From Sordariomycetes sp. S80-01Y (taxonomy: Eukaryota; Ascomycota; Sordariomycetes), in the NCBI GenBank assembly GCA_037042185.1, contig JAXQJY010000033.1, positions 2,976,001-3,040,000 of the forward strand: DNA of 64,000 bases, written 5' to 3'. The position numbers and the translations under genes were made by a program. Position 1 is the first letter of the stretch, and each line of letters begins with the position of its first letter. Of the stretch, positions 10,766 to 21,608 are shown one piece after another. The notes under the pieces were generated by a model that saw nothing but the letters and a program-made list of their open reading frames with translations, was not told the DNA's origin and did not search any database.

Positions 10766-12110
10766 AAGATCGAATTTTCTGTTCCGTATTAGCGTTTTGC
10801 GTTTCTCCTTGGAGCTGCTCCTCGTTTGGGGCCGTTTTCAGTGCAGAAATTGGAGGAGTTCATTGGTAGACATACTTACTCCGCGAGTGAGGGCAATACT
10901 CGGGGTTTCTTACATTCTGATCAGCGAAGGACTTATTGCTTGACTTTGAACCTAGGAGCGAGGGGCTTGGACTTGACCCGAGGGTGCTGATTTAGCGAAG
11001 CAAAGACTGAGGACATGGCGAGATCCGGGTCCAGATAGCGGCTATGAATAATACCTGAAAAACATCTCGCGCAGTGCTTCGTTCTTCACTGAGTTGCATG
11101 AGGGCAGCCTTAGGTGTCGTGGAAGTAGGACCTGATTCGACTAAGCTCTAGCTATCGCCGCCGTTTCGTCTTCAACTGCTGGCCCGCATCACCGCCTCCA
11201 AGCTGCACGAATACCACCTACAACTTGACTGAGGAAATGTCGAAGACCTACGGCGTGAGGGGGCGGGACAGGTGAAAGCCCTCTCGTTCACGAACCACTG
11301 ACTAGCTGTGCAAAGCATGGTTTATTGCACGACTGCCACGCAAAAAACCTAAAGCAGAAGAGCTAGCGGACAAGAGCAATGTGCTGAGTGTTAACACCCC
11401 TCATCTAGGGTTAGAAAAGCCGGATGCGTCCAGCGTCGCTGGGGAGGTCTGGGAAAAAAGGAGGGCCGGAAAAAGGGGCTACGCTAGCAACCTCGAAGTA
11501 CACACCGTAGCTTTCCGCTTGGCTCCGACTACGACGGAGGAGCATCGCAACTCGGATCTGCAATCACGGAAAGATACATTATTGGTCGTTCAAGTGGAAC
11601 ACGATCACGCTCTCTCCCGCGGAAGGTCATTTTCTATGCGCCTCGACCTGGTCGCGACTGTTTCGTTCTGGCTTGGGTCTTCCCATTGACGTTGAGCGAC
11701 GGACAAGGTGGGAGGGGGGGATTTAAGACCTCACTAAACGTGAGAGAAAGCGACATAGCTGTTCTCATATCCGCTATGCGAGAAGGGCTACTCAGTATTC
11801 AGTTATCGGACGTGCTTTTTCAGCTCCGTCAGTGACTATCCTATACCGTTCACTGCGATATCGGGATGAACGGTGCTGGGTTTCAGGACAAGAAAGGGAA
11901 GCTTGATTAGAAGTTTTGGTCATCTTAGACGTGAAAAGAGATGATTCGTAAGGCACAGAGGCTCTACTCGGTTCTGAAGCTTGTCTCACAGCATGTTCAC
12001 CCGGTCGTGACGTTCAAAGTGTTTCGTTCCATTCTCGTCCTATCGTCACAACATGAATATACGCCAGCAATGCAAACCCACCCCGTTATATCACCCTCGA
12101 TCGGCGAACT
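10766..12110. other. Intergenic region, nothing recognised
   Basis: There are 1.3 kb between the convergent ends of the Ser/Pro-rich gene and the cyclophilin gene. It has only short frames without family resemblance, and no RNA gene or repeat I can recognise. Confidence 0.45.
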
Positions 12111-13217
12111 TTAAGCGAAGAACTTCTTGTACTGCGCTTTCTCCTTGGCAGCCCGCTCCTTGACCTTGTGCCTCACTGCATTCAGCTCGTTGACCACGCC
12201 CGCGTCCTGGGGTGCCAACTTGCCGGCCTCCTCCAAGTCCTCCAACGCAGCCTCCAAATCCTTGGCCTTGACCTTGGCGGAACCACGGCGGAAGTAAGCC
12301 TTGGCCTTCTGGTCGTTTGTCAGGCCGGCGACGCTCAGCGCGGAGGTGGCGAAGCGAATGACATCCTGCCACTGCTCCAGCTTTTGCGAAACCAGCGAGG
12401 CGTTGCTGTTCAGGCTGAAGCGCAGAGCGTCCAGGGACTTCTTCGTCTCAGGGGGTTCCTTGTCGAGCTCGGGCTCTTCGTTGAGGTAGCGGATGCCCTT
12501 CTGGTACTTGTCCAAGCTGATTTCGAGATTTCCTGCCTTCAGAGCCTTGGTTCCGTACTCCTTGCACGCGGTGGCGATCTTGAGAATGTTCTGTGCCTGG
12601 AGCTCGGACTCCTCACAGTCCTCGGGGAAGTCTTCGTAGGGGTCGCCCATGGCATCAGGCTGCTTGACGTCGGCGGCGAGGGCTTCTTCTCCCTCGAGCT
12701 GACCACAGTCCGTGATGACAATGTCCTTGACTGGCTTGTCACCGCTGGCCGTCTCTGTGTTCTCAATCTGACGCACAACACTCTTGCCGTTCAAGACGCG
12801 ACCAAAGACGACGTGCTTGTCGTCCAGGTGAGGTGTCTCGACCGTGGTGATGAAGAACTGACTCCCATTTGTGTTAGGCCCTGCATTGGCCATGGACAGC
12901 AAGAAGGGCTTGTCGTGCTTCTTCGGGAAGGCCTCGTCGTCGAACTTGGCCCCATAGATGCTCTCACCACCCGTACCGTCTCCTTTGGTGAAGTCACCAC
13001 CCTGGATCATGAACTGCTTGATGACGCGGTGGAAGATGGAGCCCTTGTAGTGCAGCGGGACACCCGTCTTGCCGATGCCCTTCTCGCCGGTGCAGAGGGC
13101 GCGGAAGTTCTCGGCCGTCTTGGGGACGAGGTCGGCGTAGAGCTCCATGGTGATGCGGCCGAGGGGCTTGGAGCCGACGCTGACGTCGAAGAAGACGCGG
13201 GGGTTGGTGTCGGCCAT
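12111..13217 (-). CDS. cpr6: Cyp40-type peptidyl-prolyl isomerase (Cpr6-like)
   Basis: A single exon of 368 residues. Residues 7-172 are a complete cyclophilin domain with the catalytic Arg in [16 protein letters not shown] and the [16 protein letters not shown] core. Residues 215-355 form the TPR repeats that bind the MEEVD tail of Hsp90. Proteins of this layout are Hsp90 co-chaperones (Cyp40, yeast Cpr6/Cpr7) that isomerise peptidyl-proline bonds and help client kinases and receptors mature in the cytosol. The position of the cyclosporin-binding Trp of cyclophilin A is His here ([12 protein letters not shown]), as in human Cyp40, which predicts weak cyclosporin binding. The length matches the family. 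Confidence 0.95.
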   Translation of the reverse strand: MADTNPRVFFDVSVGSKPLGRITMELYADLVPKTAENFRALCTGEKGIGKTGVPLHYKGSIFHRVIKQFMIQGGDFTKGDGTGGESIYGAKFDDEAFPKKHDKPFLLSMANAGPNTNGSQFFITTVETPHLDDKHVVFGRVLNGKSVVRQIENTETASGDKPVKDIVITDCGQLEGEEALAADVKQPDAMGDPYEDFPEDCEESELQAQNILKIATACKEYGTKALKAGNLEISLDKYQKGIRYLNEEPELDKEPPETKKSLDALRFSLNSNASLVSQKLEQWQDVIRFATSALSVAGLTNDQKAKAYFRRGSAKVKAKDLEAALEDLEEAGKLAPQDAGVVNELNAVRHKVKERAAKEKAQYKKFFA

Positions 13218-14564
13218 GTCTGCGGTGTCTTCAGGCGGTTTCGTAGGGATACGGGAGGAATTGATCAGAGGGTGAGAAAAGTGAGAGGGGAGTGAGGTAG
13301 GAGAGGCTGTGAGTGTTGGTCGATGGTGGGGCAGCGAATGCCTGATCTCAGCGCTTGCAGAATCGCGCTGCGGGGTACCAAGTGGCGCTGACAGAGTCTG
13401 CGAGAAGAGAGAATAGGCGATAGCTCAGTTGTACTCGAATTGCGTTGGTCTTGTTGGTGTACGAGAGAAGCGAGAATCCGGGGAAAGTTTTGGCGAGAGA
13501 AGAGTGGAAAGAACCGAAAGTCGAGGTTCAACCGGCAGTGGAAAGAGCGACTGGGAGTCGGACGAGCTTATGTGGGGGGGTTTTTGCGCCGGACAAGCAC
13601 CATAGAAACTTCTAGCTCTTGCGCGGCTATGAGTGGGACGATCGTCGTATGCAAGTCATGAACAGACAAGCGCCTCTCCAACTCGCTTGTCAGGCCATAT
13701 GATGTAGTGGCACTGCTCTTGTCTAACTTGAAGGTATCGCAAGAAGCACTCGCCAGGTTACACAACAGGCGGATGGTAGATCCATGACCAGATGAGAAGT
13801 CAACAAAGTAGTTTATATTATACGTCATCTCCTACTCCAACCAGGATTATCACCTGTAGCTTTCTTGCATATGTCCACTGTCATCCAAGATGCACTCAAT
13901 GCCGGGTAGGAATACTAACTGAGACGGCGCATAGGCTCTTGCACTTTTTTATTGCAATGAATTTTGGCCCAGGCTTTTGGACCCCAACTGTCCGCCCTCC
14001 TCGGCTGCTTCCAAGTTACGCGCGGCTCATGACTAGGTAGTAAGTACTTGGTACTGACTGAGCTACCTAGTCAGTAGTGCTTACAGCAGGAGAGACTGTA
14101 CTGAGAGCAGGTCAAATTGAGAGACTCAATACCCCGAGCATTTTGTTTCCCTCTGCGACATGGAGAGTCGCATACTGGCTATCAGCTCTACCTAACTCCT
14201 TCCTAGGCGCGCTGCAGACACGGCCGCACAGTGTTATGTTCCACGGCATTCACTATGTTGCAAGGCCGTACACGTCTCGATCACAAGCGTTCATGGCTCC
14301 CAGAGGTAAAAACTTTGCATATGTATTTTCATTCATCATCATCGTCAAAATTCTGCCTAAACATGCTCGCTCTAGCTCAGAAACACAAAAATGTGGTATT
14401 TCCCGCTCCCCGCCGAGTTCTCTAAACCAATCGCCCCGTTTTGTAGAAGAAGAAAGGAGAATGATGGTGTATATCTTTCTGAAGAAGTAGAGACGTCCTG
14501 TATGCTTCGTAAATCGTCAGCCCCCTTGTTGATTTCTCACCACCCTGTCGTCGAGATGAGTAAA
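13218..14564. other. Intergenic region with a short inverted repeat
   Basis: The first 300 bases are the leader and promoter of the cyclophilin gene; the rest lies beyond the 3' end of the RasGAP gene. It has no coding frame I can support. It contains the inverted repeat described at 14030-14073. Confidence 0.45.
14030..14073. repeat. 11-bp perfect inverted repeat
   Basis: TGACTAGGTAG at 14030-14040 pairs exactly with CTACCTAGTCA at 14063-14073, with 22 bases between that themselves contain GTAC twice. It could be a hairpin, a dyad regulatory site or the remnant of a small foldback element. I see no target-site duplication. Confidence 0.6.
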
Positions 14565-17500
14565 TCATTTCTTGCTGGATTCCTTGGAGTCGGGGCTCTC
14601 TGCTCGTCCACCCATCCTCATGATCCCGCTTAGGATATGGCGACCCATTTTACCGTTCTTGGCCTTGTGTGTACCGCTAATGTGGCGCGTGCTGCCTCCC
14701 TTCTTGACATCAAGCGTATCCCGACCTCTTCGAAGATCCTTGCTCTTCCGCCCTTGGACTTCGGGCGTCGCCTCGTCTCCTGAGCTGACTGCCTGGGCGT
14801 GGTGCTCGGCCGACTCGTCCCACAAAGTCGAACCGCCGTACGAGTAACTCAACGATTCAATCAAACTTGCCTGCTCAAGTATGTCGGCAAGCTCATCAGG
14901 TGCCACCGCGGGTGAAGTGAGCGCAGGCCGTAAAACAGACTCGTGCTTGGCGAGACAAGCATCCGCACGTTGCTGCAGCGCCTCGCACAAGTTGCTGAAG
15001 ACAAGCAGATCGCCCTCGATAGCCACCTTCTTGTTGTCAGTGGGCTTGAGATCCACCCAGAGTTTGATCAAACTCGCATAATTCCGGGACTGATCGATCA
15101 GGAATGGCAAGCTTGGGAAACCTTCCCGAGCGGTCGGGCTGAGGCGACTAAGGATCGTAATGGGCGTGCTGTAGCTCGCGTGGAGGGTGCGGGCACCGCG
15201 TTCGGCGGGGACGTCGCAGATCTGATCGATGTATTCTCTGAAGACGGTCCGCTGGACATTCAAAAAGCGGTTCATCGGCTCCATCCACTCCTCTCGCTTG
15301 CCGAATGTCGACAAGTTGGCCAACTTCTGCAATGCCTTGGCGATGAGCGTAAAGGTTCGTTGGGCACGGGGTCGAGGATGGTCGCGCAGGAGCCCAAACA
15401 GCTTTGGCGACAAGATCGCAGGGCAGATGAAGCGCAGGAACAAGAAGCCCGAGACCGCAGTGTAGGCAACTGGCCGCAAAAAGTCGCCATATCGGTCCTC
15501 TGCGACGGCGCGTACATACTTGAGGATGCCACGTAGTTCTGGATTGATCTTCTTTGCCGAGGCAGCGATGCATTGCCACACACTTGTGGTCAGTTCTATC
15601 AGTCTCGTCCAGTGCGCCTCGAGCTCGCCATTCTCCTTGGAGATCTTGCTTGGATCAACCTCGCAATCAGGATCAAGCTCGTTGATCTCGTAGAGCTTCT
15701 CTTGCAGTGTCTCTTCCAGGAACTCTTTACCGAGTCGTCGCATGTGTAGTTCCAGCGATTGGGTGAGCAGCGTATTGCCTCTAAAAAGGAGATTGGCTTC
15801 TCCTGCCAAATTCTTGCTCATGTCCCGCACAATCAGCTCGCGGTCGCTCGTTGACTCAGCAGACTCGTTCGACTTCAAACGGCTGCTGAAGCGATATTTC
15901 TTTAGCGTGGATTGGTTGCCAATTCCATCGATCTCATCCTCGACGAGCGCCATCAGCCACTCGCTAGCGGCACCCGAAACCTGGAAAATGTTGAGGAATA
16001 GCTCTGCAAGCCGACGTAGTTGGCCGGGAAGCGCCGTGGCGACGAGACTCGTTAGGCCCGCGTTGAAGTTGTGCAGAATCTCGCCCAGAGCACGGTATTC
16101 CTTCGCAAGCAGCACAATGTGTTCCTCATGCACTACCTTGATCAGCATTGTGCCAATCGCCTCTTGCTTATCATCCAAGATCTGAAGCCATTCCTCGTGC
16201 TCCCTGATACCGGCAGTCGTGGGTTGTAGAGGCAGCTCTACTGAGCCGACTATTGTCTCGTGTTGGCTTGCTGCCTTCATAGCAGCTGTGGCGGGTGATG
16301 GCCCGGGAGTGTCAGCGCCACCCTCAACCCTTTTCAACACGACAGACAGGTGCGTCGAAGTTGGGAGGTCGATAAACTCGCAGTCTTCCCGCCAGAAGGG
16401 ATTCTTTGTAGCCATCTTGGTGGTGGTCCGAGCCCTGACCTCGCCTTCTAGCATGACCTCAGCAAGGTAGTTCCCCACGAGAGTCTCATCAGACTTTCCA
16501 ATCTTGTCCACTTGCGTGGCGTCCATTGCTGACTTTCCCTTGATCTTTGCCTCCGTCACTCGGACAAGGATCGTCTTTTCCACGCGGAAGACCTCTCCTC
16601 CATGATCCTTCTCGACGTCGTCTACAGCATGGACCTCATTCCTCCTGGGGTTGTCCACCTTATACATGTCTGGTATAGCGAATGCTCGCAGCAGCGTGAA
16701 CCAGACTTCGAAGTGTATCCGATTATCCAAAGCCAAATATACAGGTCGGTATATACTGAAAGATTTTGATGTTGATGCATATGTCGGAAAGATGGCGATG
16801 CAATACTCTTCGTCGAGTACTGTTCGGTCTAGTTGTTGGATGGCACTTCTCGAAAGCTGTGCAAGATCGAGAACCGCCAAAATGGTAACATCATTCTCGG
16901 CCATAAGCTTGAACTCGCCGTTATCTTGCAAGATGCACGATACCCGACGCCACGCCAAGGCCGGTGAGCGAGTGTCCCTGGTCGATGAGCGCCTCGTCAT
17001 TGCTCTTGGTCCTGATGCTGGCCCCTTGTCCCACACCTTAAGCTTCCCGACCTTGATGATGTTGGTCGATCGATTGCTCTCAGCTGATAATCCGCGTCGT
17101 ATTAGCTCTGGACGTACCGGACTAACTGGACTGGCTGTCTTATTGCTCGTTAGCTTGAGGGCAGTTGGTCGCAGTTGTTGCCAACACAGCAGGGCTGCCA
17201 GCCACAGATCAAACTCCTCCAATATTAAAGGGTGCATCACGATTTCGATGACGGGGTTCATCGAGACCAGTTCCAGACACCTTTTGCCAGCTTCGGGGTA
17301 ATCGACTGGCAGGACCCTGCAGCCCCTCAAATCCGACACGAGCGGAATATGGAAGGGTCCGTTCTGGCCCGAATCGAACACGAGGCAGCCCCTTTCGTCA
17401 TCAATGTACGCCACCCCTGCATGCCATGGGCCTCCCGCCTCGCCCTGGTATTCAATCTCTCCTCTCATCTTGCCGCAAAGCGCCTTCATCAGCAGAGTCA

Positions 17501-18296
17501 GCATGTGCGGGTTCTCGGTCGGTATGGGAAAGGGCAACGAGTCGATCGACGGCGGCATTGTAACGTGCGGCGAGGTTGGTCGTGAGGATTGGCGCTTGAC
17601 GAGTCTCCTACTCGAGCCTTTCTTGTCGGTCTTCGAGGAGGACGGCGCCGAGGTGTCGGCGGGCCTTGCGCTCATAATCATAGGGAACCCAGTTGATTCG
17701 AGCCCCGCAGCAGGCTGTCTTTGATCGTCTCCCGAAGAGCTCACGCTCCCAACCCTATGCCTTTGCTCCATGCCCGGAGGCTGGGCCCTCTGTCCCGTCA
17801 ACATGGCGGTGTCCATGGTTCTGGTGCGGGGTCGTATTGTACCACTCGTCAGACGCTGTCCCCCAGGTGGCGGACTCGATTCGCTGCTCTCATAAGGGTC
17901 GCCGAAAGAGTCGTTAAAGACCATTCCCTGCCTCCTGCTCACCCCACCCGGTATTGATCTCGGCGATGTCTCGTGGGAAGCGACGCCGCGGGGCAGATAA
18001 GGCGCATCGACGACGGCGGTGGTGAGGTCGGGTATGTCGCCCATGTCGGGGGTGACAGCGCGAACAGTGACACCTGCGTCGTTTGCATTGGAGTTGTGAC
18101 TCGTGTTGGATCGAAATGCTGCGCGGAGGGAGGCGCCGCTAGGTCGTTCCATGGCGTTGCGGCCATGGTCGGGGTTGGTTGAGGTAGCAGCGCTCTGGGC
18201 CTTGTGGGTAGGGACTAGCCAGTCGGTCGAGTCACTGGCGCTGGCTGCAGCTCTTGGCCCGGCGCTGGTGTCCTGCGGACGGGCAGGCTGGTCCAT
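14565..18296 (-). CDS. BUD2: Bud2/Cla2-type Ras GTPase-activating protein
   Basis: A single exon of 1,243 residues. The first 250 residues are disordered and Ser/Pro-rich. Two PH-like regions follow (about 265-370 and 410-545), then a C2-like region (about 570-690) and the RasGAP domain (about 740-1100). The catalytic arginine finger is Arg839 in LLFRGNTLLTQ, and the structural GAP signature is FLFLRFICPAILSP. This order matches fungal Bud2/Cla2, which stimulates GTP hydrolysis on the Rap-like GTPase Bud1/Rsr1 at the cortex and so directs polarised growth; in filamentous fungi the family affects hyphal shape and septation. The C-terminal 130 residues are basic and low-complexity. An internal intron of three-fold length cannot be excluded, but none is needed. 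Confidence 0.92.
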   Translation of the reverse strand: MDQPARPQDTSAGPRAAASASDSTDWLVPTHKAQSAATSTNPDHGRNAMERPSGASLRAAFRSNTSHNSNANDAGVTVRAVTPDMGDIPDLTTAVVDAPYLPRGVASHETSPRSIPGGVSRRQGMVFNDSFGDPYESSESSPPPGGQRLTSGTIRPRTRTMDTAMLTGQRAQPPGMEQRHRVGSVSSSGDDQRQPAAGLESTGFPMIMSARPADTSAPSSSKTDKKGSSRRLVKRQSSRPTSPHVTMPPSIDSLPFPIPTENPHMLTLLMKALCGKMRGEIEYQGEAGGPWHAGVAYIDDERGCLVFDSGQNGPFHIPLVSDLRGCRVLPVDYPEAGKRCLELVSMNPVIEIVMHPLILEEFDLWLAALLCWQQLRPTALKLTSNKTASPVSPVRPELIRRGLSAESNRSTNIIKVGKLKVWDKGPASGPRAMTRRSSTRDTRSPALAWRRVSCILQDNGEFKLMAENDVTILAVLDLAQLSRSAIQQLDRTVLDEEYCIAIFPTYASTSKSFSIYRPVYLALDNRIHFEVWFTLLRAFAIPDMYKVDNPRRNEVHAVDDVEKDHGGEVFRVEKTILVRVTEAKIKGKSAMDATQVDKIGKSDETLVGNYLAEVMLEGEVRARTTTKMATKNPFWREDCEFIDLPTSTHLSVVLKRVEGGADTPGPSPATAAMKAASQHETIVGSVELPLQPTTAGIREHEEWLQILDDKQEAIGTMLIKVVHEEHIVLLAKEYRALGEILHNFNAGLTSLVATALPGQLRRLAELFLNIFQVSGAASEWLMALVEDEIDGIGNQSTLKKYRFSSRLKSNESAESTSDRELIVRDMSKNLAGEANLLFRGNTLLTQSLELHMRRLGKEFLEETLQEKLYEINELDPDCEVDPSKISKENGELEAHWTRLIELTTSVWQCIAASAKKINPELRGILKYVRAVAEDRYGDFLRPVAYTAVSGFLFLRFICPAILSPKLFGLLRDHPRPRAQRTFTLIAKALQKLANLSTFGKREEWMEPMNRFLNVQRTVFREYIDQICDVPAERGARTLHASYSTPITILSRLSPTAREGFPSLPFLIDQSRNYASLIKLWVDLKPTDNKKVAIEGDLLVFSNLCEALQQRADACLAKHESVLRPALTSPAVAPDELADILEQASLIESLSYSYGGSTLWDESAEHHAQAVSSGDEATPEVQGRKSKDLRRGRDTLDVKKGGSTRHISGTHKAKNGKMGRHILSGIMRMGGRAESPDSKESSKK

Positions 18297-18530
18297 GGTG
18301 AAGGTGTTGTGGTCGGGCTGCCGGTATCATTGGGGCTGGTGGTCCATAGCCGATGCAGTCGAGGCGGAATCAAGGAGCGAGCAATTTGAGCAATATGAGC
18401 AACGTGACACAATTATTACAGCCGATGAGAAGGAAGCTGTGCGCGCATAGGTCAGATCATGTCGTGGAGACTAAGCTGGAAGCCAAGAAAAGGCCAAAGG
18501 GCATGAGGAGTCGGCGTCTTGGGGAGAAAG

Positions 18531-18584
18531 GCCAAGGCAAGGCAAGGCACGGCAAGGTCAAGGTTAAGGTCCAAGGTCCAAGGT
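18531..18584. repeat. Tandem CAAGG-type repeat
   Basis: About 54 bases of imperfect CAAGGC, CAAGGT and CCAAGGT units in tandem, about 240 bases upstream of the RasGAP start. It is simple sequence inside a probable promoter. Confidence 0.75.
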
Positions 18585-18895
18585 ACGTGAATCCAAGTGA
18601 GGTGGGACAGGCTGGTGGGTCCCTGTGATTCGTCGACAGCGGGGCGCGGGCAGCTCAGTGCAGGTGAATGCGCAGGTGAATGCAGAGGTGCCCGCTGCGA
18701 TGCGCCTAGGAATCAAGACCAATAGGAACTGCCGGGCGCGAGCTCAGAATCTTCAACGGCATTCGAGCTAACTCGGTGCTTGCCCTCCGGGTTGGGGTCG
18801 CTGGCCATGTTGACAGCTCTGATTGCACTTACACCCGGGCAGCGCTCCGCAACATGGACGGTCGACAACTCATTGAAGTCACTCGCATCAGCGAT

Positions 18896-18919
18896 GGCAC
18901 TGGCACTGGCACTGGCAGT
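18896..18919. repeat. Hexamer microsatellite (GGCACT)n
   Basis: Three perfect GGCACT units followed by one GGCAGT, in intergenic DNA. Confidence 0.75.
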
Positions 18920-20963
18920 TGCCACAGTGGGCCGCCTTTCCAGGGTCCACATGACGCCGGAAGGGTCTTGGGGAAGCTGTCCGAAATCTCTCATCAAGAT
19001 CAGGAGGGGTTCACCACGGAAGTCTACAGTGAGCTTTTGGGCTTTCGGTGCAGTGCTTCTCCTGGGAGCAGTCTTTCATAACAGAACTGTCATCTCGTAC
19101 CATTCTAAAAGTGTGCACGCCGCAGTAGGGACGATAGCGGGTTTGCGGACAACTGGGAGGAGCGGGCAGGGACAGGGAGGAGCCCCGTATTTCCGGTGAT
19201 CGCTTCCCGTCTCTCGCTCTTCCTCTTGTCTTCATCAATGATCCTTGCTCAAACAACCCTGAACACGAACAATGCCACAGCCTCGCCCGCAGACTATCGT
19301 GGGAGCACTACTCTTTCAAGTCAGGACAGGGGCGACTCTATGTTTTGTTCAAGATGTTGACTGCTTACGCGAGCCTATGGTGCCAGCCACTAGTGCCGAT
19401 ATTGCCAACTTCGCCTCGCCGCTGCGGTTCGGACTAGTCCCATGGGATGTACAGCAGCAGAGCAGCACTCTGTAGGTATGCCCAACATGTTCGGCAATGG
19501 CTCATGATGCAATCACCCGCACAGGCCAGAGGCGTCAAAGTGTGACCCTTCCGCAAGGGTCCACTGTCTACCCAGGTGAAATAGAAGGTGATGCGTAGCT
19601 ACCTATCTGAGGAGATAAAACCAGTGTCAGAGCCGGGCCGGGAGCACTGTTTCAGCCTTGCGTCAGCCACTCGCCTACGAGCTGGCTACGGCTAGTACGA
19701 ACTAGGCTTTCCGAATGCGTGGGCACTGGCTTGCCGCCCAACCCCATGTACGACATTAGAGTCCACCTTTGACTCCCGCTTAGTAATAATGATGGCTCGA
19801 AAGTATTGAACAGAACTTTCCAGCTCAAAAATTGCTACCTCTGTATACTTCGCGCACCAATGCAACCCTAGGGAGAGTGGCGGGGAAGAGGAAGCGCTGG
19901 CTAAACCAGCTCGCTCGAGCCCAACGCTCGGCACTGCCCCCTTCAACTCGTCCACGATGCTCGCAAGACTGACTAGAATGAAATGAGAGCATGTGGTAAG
20001 GCAGTGTGGGAGGTACCTTCGTTCAAGTGCAAGATTGGCCTCCCCCAGCATGTGCAAGTCTCAAACTCATCACAATATCTGGGCTTCCATCAGGAGATCC
20101 GTTCGCTTGGGACCTAAGCGAAACTCCGGAACAGACAACATCCACTTTTTCACTATGCTCTCCGGCATTCGTGGGGGACCCGCAGGGCAATTTCCCTCGT
20201 CGTAATCGACAAGATCCCTACATTGCAGAAGGGAGGCTGAGCCTACTGGGGGGCATAGGTGGTTTAACCGCATACGGCCTTTGTTTCCTCACGATGGCGG
20301 CGCCTTCTGATCTCTTCCACCATCGAGGAAGCGCACGATCCCTGCTGCTAACTACACCGGTCGATGTTGTCCGCGACGCACCCTCAACTCATGTATTTAC
20401 GTTGGTAGATCCCTGGCCTAGTCTGCCCGAAACCCCACACATACTTCAGGCACATATATACCCTTGTGCAGGGCGCTGACAAACTATTGAGACTTGCTGT
20501 CGTCCCATTCACGAGGACGTCGCAATCTATTTTTCGCAAGCCTTCCCAAATGAAGAGACAAGTTCCGCCCTTGTGATTGGGCTGAGAGGATCAAGTCTGT
20601 CGCGTCCAGTTCGATGGCGGGACATGCGGGCTTCTCAGCCAATACACTCAGAATGTAGAGTAACCTGCGATGCAAGTGCCGGGATTTTACATATTCTCTC
20701 GATGCTCTTTTGCTTGCATGTATGATGAGCTAATTGATCGTACCAATTTGGCCAGAACGGGAAGAATAAGAGCCCATAAGACAGTTTCCCCTTTTGTTGT
20801 TGGCAAGGGCTACGCCGATATGCCCTGCTTCCCAACACTCGTGTCATCTCTGTGTCGTAGATCCAAGTGTCGCGACTTATTGGCAGTCATTCAACACATT
20901 TTTTACCCGAGTCTCTCCCTCACGCATTGAGTCTGATGTGTTCTACAGCCTCTGATCCTCCTT

Positions 20964-21608
20964 TCATTCTTCAATTTTGGCTCCAGCATTGAGCTCAAGA
21001 GTCACCTAGCAGAAATAAGTACTACTAGAGCACGTGGACCTCAAAGAGAAAACACTTACCGGTCCGTCATTCACCAGCCCGACCTCCATCATAGCCTGGA
21101 ACCTCCCGTCTCCGACCTTCGTAGGATCATACTCCTTTTTCACCTGGTTTACGAAGTACTCGTACAGCTTTTTGGCAACCTCAGGATCTGCGGCGCCATG
21201 GAAGTCCGGCTTCGTGCCCTTCTTCGTCCTGGCAAGGAGGGTGAATTGCGAGACTGGATCTGCCATCAGCTTCGTTTCCGCATCACCCCGCACATCAAGC
21301 AGACTCACCGCAAAGGACCTCTCCCCCGATGTCCATCACACTCTTCTTCCATCTACCGCCGTTGTCATCGTCCCAAAGCTTCATCTTGACGACCTTAGCG
21401 GCCATCTGATTCATCTCTTTCTCCGTGTCGCCTGGTGCGACAGCAGCGAAAACGAGCACGCCCTTTCCTATTGAGGAGACGACTTCCTTTTCGACGGTCA
21501 CGGAGGCTGAGATGACGCGTTGAATGATTGCTGTGAGGTGTCAGGACCGAGGTCCGGGACGCTATTGCGGAGGGAATGTACCCGCGACGGGGTCTCCATA
21601 CCCTTCAT
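20964..21608 (-). CDS. DTD1: D-aminoacyl-tRNA deacylase
   Basis: Four exons on the minus strand, 21608-21602, 21530-21309, 21253-21060 and 21005-20964, give 154 residues, the usual length of the DTD family. The first exon is only 7 nt (ATGAAGG) and supplies Met, Lys and one base of Ala before the universal AIIQRV start. Introns are 71, 55 and 54 nt with GTATGG, GTGAGT and GTAAGT donors; each removal restores a conserved block: LCVSQFTLLA across intron 2 and NDGPVTLEL across intron 3. The Ser-Gln-x-Thr motif and the Gly-cis-Pro motif (NDGPVT) that define DTD are both present. The enzyme hydrolyses D-amino acids (and Gly on tRNA-Ala) from mischarged tRNA in the cytosol as a proofreading step. 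Confidence 0.92.

Larger units (their letters stand above)
18297..20963. other. Gene-poor region upstream of RasGAP
   Basis: There are 2.7 kb without a supported gene. The first few hundred bases are the RasGAP promoter, with a tandem AAGGC-like repeat. Later frames are short and overlap on both strands without family resemblance. I looked for and did not find a dispersed 5S rRNA or a tRNA B-box. Confidence 0.45.

Noticed and set aside
12168-13295. A 375-codon plus-strand frame opposite the cyclophilin gene
   Set aside because: It is antisense to a certain Cyp40 gene and has no recognisable domain; explained by codon bias.
18297-20963. Degenerate transposon or retroelement in the gene-poor stretch
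   Set aside because: No terminal repeats, transposase or polymerase-like frames and no marked AT enrichment were found.
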